A stretch of DNA of 9,480 nt from Acidimicrobiia bacterium (GTDB taxonomy: Bacteria; Actinomycetota; Acidimicrobiia; Acidimicrobiales; Ilumatobacteraceae): the NCBI GenBank assembly GCA_009927565.1, contig RFMT01000334.1, positions 1-9,480 on the forward strand, written 5' to 3'. Both the position numbers and the translations under genes were made by a program. The notes below the pieces were generated by a model. It was not told the origin of the DNA. It did no database searches and was given only the letters and a program-made list of their open reading frames with translations. Shown here piece after piece: positions 1 through 4,784 of the stretch (positions are counted from its first letter, which is position 1; each line of letters opens with the position of its first letter).

Positions 1-2
1 TT

Positions 3-260
3 ATCACAATTGAAGCAACGAATAAACTCAACGAAATTCATCATCGAATGCCGGTGATTCTTGAGCGCGAGTCAATCGACGAGTGGCTCGCGGTAAATGC
101 TCCCATGCCATTTGATTTGTTGCGTGTTGCTCCAGACGAAGTCGTTTCGAGTGAGCCTACGAGTCGCTTAGATCGAACCGGACGTACCAGTTGCAAAAGC
201 AGCACCAGCGATGCCGGCGCGACGCAACTCGAGGATGATTCGATCGGCCGCCTGTTCTAA
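3..260 (+). CDS. SRAP-domain protein (YedK/HMCES family), 3' end only
   Basis: The reading frame is open from the left edge (first full codon at 3) to a TAA at 258-260, so the gene begins outside the window. The translated piece contains T-I-E-A-T-N-K-L-N-E-I-H-H-R-M-P-V-I-L, the conserved C-terminal stretch of the SOS-response-associated peptidase (SRAP) fold. It holds the His-Arg-Met-Pro motif whose histidine is a catalytic residue in YedK/HMCES. Known members form a covalent thiazolidine link with abasic sites in single-stranded DNA. After the motif come a D-E-W-L helix and a P-x-D-L-L-R-V-A-P segment, as expected near the end of the domain. The last roughly 30 residues (from about 170) lie antisense to the HIT gene, are low in recognisable family features, and look like an extension beyond the usual end. 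The catalytic N-terminal Cys2 cannot be checked. Confidence 0.8.
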   Translation: MTIEATNKLNEIHHRMPVILERESIDEWLAVNAPMPFDLLRVAPDEVVSSEPTSRLDRTGRTSCKSSTSDAGATQLEDDSIGRLF

Positions 261-617
261 TTCTTTTCGATCAACATTTGTGCGCGCGTTGGCGAACTCA
301 AGGTCAGCCATTGAATTACTTGGTATCACATGCAAATGGCAGTGTGGTATTTCATAGCCAGCGACAACGAGAGCAATTCGTTCACAACCAAAGACGCGTT
401 TGCTTGCTTGGCCAATAATTTTTGCGACATTAAATAGGTGTTCGTTGAGTGCTTGTGGGAGATCGGTCCATTGGTCGACTTCTTCAATTGGTACTACCAG
501 TGAGTGACCGGTCGTAATCGGGCTGATTGTCATAAATGCAACGCAGAGATCATCTCGATAGATGAAAGTGCCAGGAACTTCGCCGTCAATAATCTTTGTA
601 AAAAGCGTGCTACCCAC
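168..617 (-). CDS. HIT-family hydrolase/transferase
   Basis: The protein is 149 residues with the chosen GTG start (TTG at 668 would add 17 residues that do not look like the family). The start S-T-L-F-T-K-I-I-D-G-E-V-P-G is typical of the HIT N-terminus. The diagnostic triad H-C-H-L-H-V-I (H92, H94, H96) matches H-phi-H-phi-H-phi-phi, with the middle histidine the expected nucleophile for nucleoside-phosphate substrates. P-I-T-T-G-H-S-L-V-V-P is the usual substrate-side strand. Members hydrolyse adenosine phosphoramidates or dinucleoside polyphosphates in the cytoplasm; the substrate here is not predictable. The GTG is favoured because a TACGCT -10-like hexamer lies exactly 6 nt upstream. 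The gene is divergent from the phosphatidyltransferase gene and its last 93 nt overlap the SRAP 3' end on the other strand. Confidence 0.88.
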   Translation of the reverse strand: MGSTLFTKIIDGEVPGTFIYRDDLCVAFMTISPITTGHSLVVPIEEVDQWTDLPQALNEHLFNVAKIIGQASKRVFGCERIALVVAGYEIPHCHLHVIPSNSMADLEFANARTNVDRKELEQAADRIILELRRAGIAGAAFATGTSGSI

Positions 618-623
618 AGAATC

Positions 624-629
624 AGCGTA
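624..629 (-). promoter_or_regulatory. Putative -10 element for the HIT gene, leaderless geometry
   Basis: Read on the minus strand the hexamer is TACGCT, followed by 6 nt (GATTCT) and then GTG at 617-615. A TAnnnT element ending 6 nt before the start codon would put transcription initiation at or next to the first base of the codon. The same hexamer with the same spacing precedes the divergent phosphatidyltransferase gene and the DUF151 gene. No convincing -35 element was seen. Confidence 0.5.
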
Positions 630-646
630 GGGGATTGTCAGACTTG

Positions 647-652
647 TACGCT
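647..652 (+). promoter_or_regulatory. Putative -10 element for the phosphatidyltransferase gene
   Basis: TACGCT is followed by CGGCAT and then ATG at 659. It is the same hexamer and 6-nt spacing as the divergent HIT gene 18 nt away, which suggests a compact back-to-back pair of leaderless promoters. It also supports 659 over the upstream TTG at 635 and the internal ATG at 677. Confidence 0.5.
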
Positions 653-658
653 CGGCAT

Positions 659-1237
659 ATGTCGTCAAACAGGGTTATGACCGTACCGAACTTGATTACT
701 TTGATCCGACTGTTCTGTTTGCCTGTGTTCTTGTGGTTGCTATTCGGACTAGACGACAAGGGTGGGGCTGCGTGGCTTCTCGGTGCGCTTGGTGCAACGG
801 ACTGGGTTGACGGTTGGGTTGCTCGACGGTTTAACCAGCAAAGTTCGTTCGGAGCCGTGTTCGACCCGACGGTTGACCGAGGCATGTTCATAGTTGCTGT
901 GTTCGCAATTGCGATCGACCAATCGATGCCACTTTGGTTTGCGATCGCCGTTTTGGCACGTGAGATTTCTGTAGCTGTAGTCATGGTTACTGCGACGATC
1001 TTTGGCATGCAACGCTTCGCAGTAAGCATTTGGGGCAAGCGTTACACCTTCTTGCTGATGTTTGCTGTTCCGTTGATGTTGTTGGCCGCCGACAACGGCA
1101 GGGGAGCAAATTTGGTGTTGATTTTGGCGTGGCTCTTTGCCATCCCCGGCATTATTTTGTCGTACTCAACTGCGTTCGCATATGTTCCAGTGATTAGACG
1201 CAATCTTCATGCTGGCAGACAGACGAGGCGGGGCTAA
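659..1237 (+). CDS. CDP-alcohol phosphatidyltransferase family membrane protein
   Basis: This 192-residue integral membrane enzyme transfers a phosphatidyl group from a CDP-activated lipid to a small alcohol. The full catalytic signature D-G-x2-A-R-x8-G-x3-D-x3-D is present: D48 and D51-G52, A55-R56, G65, D69, D73. The aspartates bind the divalent metals and CDP. The N-terminus M-T-V-P-N-L-I-T-L-I-R-L is characteristic of PgsA-like members, and about five to six hydrophobic segments follow (around 14-30, 36-47, 75-86, 92-112, 131-144, 150-175). The basic tail (R-N-L-H-A-G-R-Q-T-R-R-G) probably lies in the cytoplasm. The acceptor (glycerol phosphate, phosphatidylglycerol or inositol phosphate) cannot be decided; Rv1822 (pgsA2) sits near the equivalent gcvH-garA block in M. 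tuberculosis. The gcvH gene follows after 9 nt. Confidence 0.88.
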   Translation: MSSNRVMTVPNLITLIRLFCLPVFLWLLFGLDDKGGAAWLLGALGATDWVDGWVARRFNQQSSFGAVFDPTVDRGMFIVAVFAIAIDQSMPLWFAIAVLAREISVAVVMVTATIFGMQRFAVSIWGKRYTFLLMFAVPLMLLAADNGRGANLVLILAWLFAIPGIILSYSTAFAYVPVIRRNLHAGRQTRRG

Positions 1238-1240
1238 CTT
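1235..1240 (+). promoter_or_regulatory. Putative -10 element for gcvH
   Basis: TAACTT begins in the stop codon of the preceding gene and is followed by TAAGTC and ATG at 1247, repeating the hexamer plus 6-nt geometry. It could give gcvH its own leaderless transcript, although the 9-nt gap also allows read-through from upstream. Confidence 0.35.
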
Positions 1241-1246
1241 TAAGTC

Positions 1247-1627
1247 ATGAAGATTTTGGAAGATCGGCTGTATTCCAAAGATCATGAGTGGGTGCTGGTG
1301 TCTGGCTCAACGGCGCGCGTCGGCATAACCGATTACGCGCAAGACGCGCTTGGTGATGTTGTTTTTGTGCAGTTGCCGAATGTTGGTGAAATATTTTCTG
1401 CTGGCGCTGCCTGTTGTGAAGTTGAAAGTACTAAGAGCGTCTCTGATATCTACGCGCCGATTGCCGGATCTATCTCGCTTACGAACTCGAAGCTTTCTGA
1501 AGCGCCGGGTCTGGTCAATACAGACCCCTATGGCGAAGGTTGGATCTTTGAACTCTCCCTTGAATCTTCGGCTTCAACCAAGACTTTGATTGATGCGTTT
1601 CAATATCGACAATTGATAGAGGGTTGA
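1247..1627 (+). CDS. gcvH: Glycine cleavage system H protein
   Basis: The product is a 126-residue lipoyl carrier, the usual length for the family. It shuttles the aminomethyl intermediate between the P, T and L proteins in the cytoplasm. The biotinyl-lipoyl fold signature is clear: Y-S-K-D-H-E-W near the start, G-I-T-D-Y-A-Q-D-A-L-G-D-V-V-F-V-Q-L-P, then V-E-S-T-K-S-V-S-D with the lipoylated lysine at K63. N-x-D-P-Y-G-E-G-W-I comes next, and the protein ends in the Y-R-Q-L-I-E-G helix. C56-C57 just ahead of the lipoyl hairpin is slightly unusual. None of gcvP, gcvT or lpd is present here. The location directly before a GarA-like FHA gene repeats Rv1826-Rv1827 of M. tuberculosis. The FHA gene starts 6 nt after the stop, so the two are probably co-transcribed. 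Confidence 0.95.
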   Translation: MKILEDRLYSKDHEWVLVSGSTARVGITDYAQDALGDVVFVQLPNVGEIFSAGAACCEVESTKSVSDIYAPIAGSISLTNSKLSEAPGLVNTDPYGEGWIFELSLESSASTKTLIDAFQYRQLIEG

Positions 1628-1633
1628 GGCTTT

Positions 1634-2122
1634 ATGGCATACGTATTTTGCAACAACTGTGGTCATCGAAACCCACCAAATTCATCATTTTGTTCGTCTT
1701 GTGGCGCAGTCTTAGACCTGCCCGATGAGCGGACTGTTGTTATCGCTCAGGTAGATCCACTTCAAGACCTACCAGGGTCAAGCGACAATGCCACAATTCG
1801 CCTCGGAGAAATTGGTGAACATGCAGTTCTGGTAATTAGATCTGGCGACCTGACCGGAAGCCGTTTCACATTGAGCAAAGACGTCACACAAATTGGACGA
1901 CATCAAGACAGCGACATTTTGCTTGATGACATCACTGTCTCGAGGCGCCACGCCGAAATTATCAAAACTTCTAAGTCGCTTCTTGTCAAGGATCTTGGTT
2001 CATTAAACGGAACCTACGTCAATCAGTCACGTGTCGATGAGTTTGCGCTCAAACACGGCGATGAGCTGCAAGTTGGCAAATTTCGTATGGTTTTATTCAG
2101 TAAATCAGACATTTTGTCATGA
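1634..2122 (+). CDS. garA: Zinc-ribbon plus FHA-domain protein, GarA/OdhI-like
   Basis: The protein has 162 residues in two parts. Residues 6-23 form a C-x2-C...C-x2-C zinc ribbon (C6, C9, C20, C23). Residues about 65-155 are an FHA domain with the phosphothreonine-binding residues G-R-H (R89), S-R-R-H (S103-H106) and N-G-T (N125-T127). The FHA part closely follows GarA of M. tuberculosis (S-D-I-x-L-D-D-x-T-V-S-R-R-H-A-E, G-S-L-N-G-T-Y-V-N, G-D-E-x-Q-x-G-K-F-R). GarA inhibits 2-oxoglutarate dehydrogenase and glutamate dehydrogenase when unphosphorylated and is switched by PknB/PknG at an N-terminal E-T-T-S motif. That motif is absent; T34 (D-E-R-T-V-V-I) and T54 are possible replacements. A GAGG sequence 4 nt before ATG serves as Shine-Dalgarno. 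Order gcvH-FHA-MerR supports orthology; the zinc ribbon is the main difference. Confidence 0.85.
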   Translation: MAYVFCNNCGHRNPPNSSFCSSCGAVLDLPDERTVVIAQVDPLQDLPGSSDNATIRLGEIGEHAVLVIRSGDLTGSRFTLSKDVTQIGRHQDSDILLDDITVSRRHAEIIKTSKSLLVKDLGSLNGTYVNQSRVDEFALKHGDELQVGKFRMVLFSKSDILS

Positions 2123-2141
2123 CGAATTACTATTTAGCCGG

Positions 2142-2948
2142 ATGAATACGGCGCGCAATTATCTGTCCATTGGGGAAGTGCTAGCCCTTTTGCTTGAAGA
2201 GTTTCCTGACGTCACCATTTCGAAAATTAGATTTCTTGAAAGTCAGGGATTAATCGAACCCGAACGTACGGCCTCTGGTTACAGAAAATTTTCGCAAGCA
2301 GAGGTTGATCGGCTCAAATTTATTTTGCGTGAACAACGCGAGAACTACCTGCCACTAAAGGTTATTCGTACTCGACTTGAAGGTGATACGAGCGACGGAA
2401 TGCTGCGAGACGACGAAATCACCGCACCGAGAGGTTTAGGTCATATCCCGGCACCGCGAGGTCAAGGGCATCCAGCAGGGGTGAAAAAACTTTCAAAAGC
2501 GCCTGAGGTGACAAGTGCCAAGTCAAATATTGCACCAATCAAGTCAGATGACGAAAATGTTGCTGCAGCATCGTTCAATAGAAGTGAAATTCTTGCCGCT
2601 GCAAATATCGACGAAAAAACTCTTAAAGAACTCGAGAAGTTCGGCATCGTCCGTGCGCATCGAGTTGGTTCAACTGATCTTTACGACCAAGTAGATTTAC
2701 AGATTTTGGAGGCTGCAGCAAGATTCATCGAACTCGGCATTGATTCGCGTCACCTTAAAGCCTGGCGTTCGGCTGCTGACCAAGAAGTCTCGTTGTTCGA
2801 GAGTCGCGTCGTGCCGATGATGCGACAGCGAAACCCACAAGCACGCCAACAAGCAATGCAAATGTTTGCCGAATTAGTTGAGCAGGGTGCGAAACTGCGT
2901 GCGGCATTGATTGCAGCACAGGCACGCGACCATGTTGATCATCGGTAG
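2142..2948 (+). CDS. ftsR: MerR-family regulator, FtsR-like (Rv1828 type)
   Basis: The product is 268 residues from ATG 2142; the in-frame ATG at 2031 would add residues antiparallel in character to the family and overlap the FHA gene. Residues 7-80 are a MerR winged helix with the FtsR-specific run F-P-D-V-T-I-S-K-I-R-F-L-E-S-Q-G-L-I, S-G-Y-R-K-F and Y-L-P-L-K-V-I-R. Residues about 145-260 are the second conserved domain (L-Y-D, I-D-S-R-H-L-K-A-W-R-S-A-A-D). In Corynebacterium glutamicum FtsR activates ftsZ transcription, so a role in division control is likely. A polar linker (about 88-140), containing a short duplication, joins the domains and is longer than in Rv1828. No Shine-Dalgarno is visible. 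A TATTTA stretch 5 nt before the start could be a -10 element, but this is weak. It starts 19 nt after the FHA stop. Confidence 0.88.
   Translation: MNTARNYLSIGEVLALLLEEFPDVTISKIRFLESQGLIEPERTASGYRKFSQAEVDRLKFILREQRENYLPLKVIRTRLEGDTSDGMLRDDEITAPRGLGHIPAPRGQGHPAGVKKLSKAPEVTSAKSNIAPIKSDDENVAAASFNRSEILAAANIDEKTLKELEKFGIVRAHRVGSTDLYDQVDLQILEAAARFIELGIDSRHLKAWRSAADQEVSLFESRVVPMMRQRNPQARQQAMQMFAELVEQGAKLRAALIAAQARDHVDHR
2424..2470 (+). repeat. Imperfect tandem duplication in the ftsR linker
   Basis: Two units 27 nt apart encode A-P-R-G-L-G-H and A-P-R-G-Q-G-H, separated by I-P. At the DNA level the units GCACCGAGAGGTTTAGGTCA and GCACCGCGAGGTCAAGGGCA differ at only a few positions. It lies in the flexible region between the two conserved domains, so it probably arose by local slippage or duplication without damage to either domain. 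Confidence 0.6.
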
Positions 2949-2971
2949 AAAGTTATTTTTGGGCGTCACGG

Positions 2972-2977
2972 TACGCT
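2972..2977 (+). promoter_or_regulatory. Putative -10 element for the DUF151 gene
   Basis: TACGCT is followed by GAGCCA and then ATG at 2984. The hexamer and its 6-nt distance are identical to those before the HIT and phosphatidyltransferase genes. It implies an internal leaderless promoter within the gene block, consistent with the absence of a Shine-Dalgarno sequence before this start. Confidence 0.5.
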
Positions 2978-2983
2978 GAGCCA

Positions 2984-3472
2984 ATGATTGAGATGCGGTT
3001 AGAGGGTATTCGACTCGAAATACCGCAGAATACGCCCGTGTTGATGCTGCGTGAGCAGTCTGGTTCGCGAAGAATTATGCCTATCTACATCGGAGCGCCT
3101 GAAGCCTCGTCAATTCACTATGCACTTGAAGGGTTGCAACCTGATCGGCCACTGACGCATGACTTGTTGATCAATGTCGCCGAAGGTCTTGATGCGCAGC
3201 CTGTAAAACTTGTCATCACAAAAGTCGAAGAAAACACATACTTTGCCGATTTGCACTTTTTGCAGCGCGGGAAGGTGATTGCTATTAGTTGTCGCCCTTC
3301 AGATGGTGTGGCAGTTGCTGTTCGGTCGGGGATACCTATCTATGCAGAAGACGAACTCCTTGACGCTGTCGGCAAGATCGTGCCAGCGGCGGTACCAGAT
3401 GATGCCGAAGAAATTATTGATGATTTCCGCGATTTTATTGACTCAATAAAACCCGAGGATTTTCAGAGTTAA
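2984..3472 (+). CDS. DUF151 / bifunctional nuclease family protein
   Basis: The 162-residue protein is a full-length match in layout to the bifunctional nuclease (BFN/DUF151, PF02577) family and to Rv1829. Visible family features are the N-terminal strand M-I-E-M-R-L-E-G-I-R-L-E, L-R-E...I-M-P-I-Y-I-G-A-P-E-A (19-41), R-P-L-T-H-D-L (55-61), Y-F-A-D-L (86-90), S-C-R-P-S-D-G-V-A-V-A-V-R (102-114) and I-P-I-Y-A-E-D (117-123). The acidic C-terminal helix F-R-D-F-I-D-S-I-K-P-E-D-F is also shared with the mycobacterial protein. Plant and some bacterial members were reported to cut RNA and DNA; the cellular role in Actinobacteria is not settled. It lies between two MerR genes exactly as in Mycobacterium. 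Confidence 0.9.
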   Translation: MIEMRLEGIRLEIPQNTPVLMLREQSGSRRIMPIYIGAPEASSIHYALEGLQPDRPLTHDLLINVAEGLDAQPVKLVITKVEENTYFADLHFLQRGKVIAISCRPSDGVAVAVRSGIPIYAEDELLDAVGKIVPAAVPDDAEEIIDDFRDFIDSIKPEDFQS

Positions 3473-3475
3473 GTA

Positions 3476-3504
3476 TTTCCAAATTCGCTATCTACCCGTA
3501 GCCT
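3476..3504 (+). promoter_or_regulatory. Putative promoter of the second MerR gene
   Basis: A TTTCCA -35-like hexamer (3476-3481) is separated by 17 nt from a TAGCCT -10-like hexamer (3499-3504). The expected start of transcription near 3511 would leave a leader of about 34 nt carrying the strong Shine-Dalgarno. Unlike its neighbours this gene would therefore have a conventional leadered mRNA. The hexamers are only partial matches to consensus. Confidence 0.35.
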
Positions 3505-3533
3505 GACAGAAGGGCGTTGAGGTTTTCAATCTT

Positions 3534-3539
3534 GGGGAG
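3534..3539 (+). promoter_or_regulatory. Strong Shine-Dalgarno before the second MerR gene
   Basis: GGGGAG lies 5 nt before ATG 3545 and fixes that start. It is the clearest ribosome binding site in the window; most other genes here have none. Confidence 0.7.
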
Positions 3540-3544
3540 TCGCA

Positions 3545-4030
3545 ATGGCGAAACAAAGTTTTAGCGGTAGCCAGGCCGCACAAATAGCAGGCATTTCATA
3601 TCGTCAACTCGATTATTGGGCTCGAACCAATTTGATTCGCCCTTCTTTAAGCGATGCCAAAGGTAGCGGTTCTCGCCGAAGTTACGAATATCGAGATCTT
3701 CTTGAACTCAAAGTTATCAAACAGCTTCTAGATGCTGGTATCAAACTCGAGTCAGTGCGCGATGTTTTCAATTATTTGCGCTCTCATGTCGACACCGAAA
3801 TTGCTGCCGCGCATATCGTGATTAGCGGCAAAGCGGTAGTTTTGTGTCAAGGCGACCAATTGGTAGACGTGGTTCGCAATGGTCAAGGTGTACTAAATGT
3901 TTTGCCCTTGGCGAACATTAAATCTGATGTTGACGCGATGATCGTTAGTCTTGCCGACCAAGACACGGTCGCAAAGTCGCGATCACATTCAGCGAACTCG
4001 CATGCTATTGCTCAAAAGGTTGCGCTCTAA
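3545..4030 (+). CDS. MerR-family regulator, ResR/McdR-like (Rv1830 type)
   Basis: The product has 161 residues. Residues 8-80 form a MerR winged helix with the hallmark Q-I-A-G-I-S-Y-R-Q-L-D-Y-W-A-R-T-N-L-I and G-S-G-S-R-R-S-Y-E-Y-R-D-L-L-E-L-K-V-I-K-x-L-L-D-A-G-I. This run is nearly the same as in Rv1830 (ResR/McdR), linked in mycobacteria to cell division and antibiotic resilience. Residues about 84-125 (I-V-I-S-G-K-A-V, L-V-D-V-V-R-N-G-Q-G-V-L-N-V) match the small C-terminal domain of the same group. Compared with Rv1830 the roughly 45-residue N-terminal extension is missing and the tail is shorter. No cysteine cluster for metal sensing is present. The stop codon overlaps the next start in TAATG, so the downstream gene is probably translationally coupled. 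Confidence 0.9.
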   Translation: MAKQSFSGSQAAQIAGISYRQLDYWARTNLIRPSLSDAKGSGSRRSYEYRDLLELKVIKQLLDAGIKLESVRDVFNYLRSHVDTEIAAAHIVISGKAVVLCQGDQLVDVVRNGQGVLNVLPLANIKSDVDAMIVSLADQDTVAKSRSHSANSHAIAQKVAL

Positions 4031-4770
4031 TGTCGGCGAACGCATCCCAAGTCGCATCGACAATCGCGCCATTGATTGGCTCTCTCGGCGCTAAATACAT
4101 GCTCGACCCCGACACTGCGGCTCATGCTGCAGAGGCTGGCTATCCAAATGGTTTTGCATATTACGTCGCCGGTCGGGGAGGGGTGCTCGGAGATGTCGAT
4201 AGCGATGTTGTGTACTCGGCGTTTATGTTTTTTGAAAAGACATTGATTGACAAGTTGTGGAAGGCCGGTGTCGCAGTTGAAGGCGCTCGTGCGGCCAGCA
4301 AGCGCTATATGCAGAGTTGTGACACTTGGGGTAAGAAGCATTTGGCAAATATTGACCAACTTGAACTTTTTATCTCGCCAGCCGAAAAACTGGTTTCAAA
4401 AGTAGATAGTTCCGGGTTATCGCTTTTCGCCGGGTTGCGCGCCGAGCCGTTGCCAAGCGATATGGCTGCACGCGCTTACCGGTTGGTCACTTTGATTCGT
4501 GAGTTGCGCGGTTGCGTGCATATCGCAGCATGTGTCACGCACGGACTTTCGGGTTTTGAGGCTTCGCTTGCGTCGTCAGGTGAAGGCATAACCAAGTTGC
4601 ATGGTTGGGCGCCACCATATCCAGATGTTTCGCATTTGGTTGCAGTGCGTGACGCCGCCGAAACGTCAACTAACGATGCGATGGCGCGTCTTATCACTCT
4701 GCATTTGACGCAAGCCGAGATGAATCAACTCGCCGAGCAAACCATCCGTGTTTGTTCAGCCGCCGCCTAA
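4030..4770 (+). CDS. SCO6745-like protein of unknown function
   Basis: The protein has 246 residues, is soluble, and has no signal peptide. Its layout resembles the SCO6745 family of Actinobacteria: an N-terminal helical segment, G-F-A-Y-Y-V-A-G-R-G-G-V-L-G (about 38-51), V-V-Y-S-A-F-M-F-F (about 59-67), then L-V-T-L-I-R-E-L-R-G-C-V-H-I-A-A (about 153-168) and H-G-L-S-G-F-E-A. The family's biochemical function is not established. The winged-helix-like C-terminus of typical members is shortened here after H-G-W-A-P-P. The assignment rests on remembered motifs rather than a search. ATG at 4030 shares its A with the TAA of the MerR gene, so the two are tightly linked, unlike in Mycobacterium where other genes follow Rv1830. 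It converges on the membrane-protein gene with a 14-nt gap and no visible terminator hairpin. Confidence 0.6.
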   Translation: MSANASQVASTIAPLIGSLGAKYMLDPDTAAHAAEAGYPNGFAYYVAGRGGVLGDVDSDVVYSAFMFFEKTLIDKLWKAGVAVEGARAASKRYMQSCDTWGKKHLANIDQLELFISPAEKLVSKVDSSGLSLFAGLRAEPLPSDMAARAYRLVTLIRELRGCVHIAACVTHGLSGFEASLASSGEGITKLHGWAPPYPDVSHLVAVRDAAETSTNDAMARLITLHLTQAEMNQLAEQTIRVCSAAA

Positions 4771-4784
4771 AACCCCGCTCGTAT

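Noticed and set aside
48..260. A separate 70-codon gene beginning at ATG 48
   Set aside because: The frame is open upstream to the window edge and the residues before the ATG continue the SRAP motif, so it is the end of a longer gene.
622..1038. A 138-codon minus-strand frame opposite the phosphatidyltransferase gene
   Set aside because: The + strand protein has a complete catalytic signature; the antisense product has no recognisable domain and no upstream signal.
2031..2141. An earlier start for the FtsR-like gene at ATG 2031
   Set aside because: It lies inside the FHA gene in another frame and its residues do not resemble the family N-terminus, whereas ATG 2142 fits.
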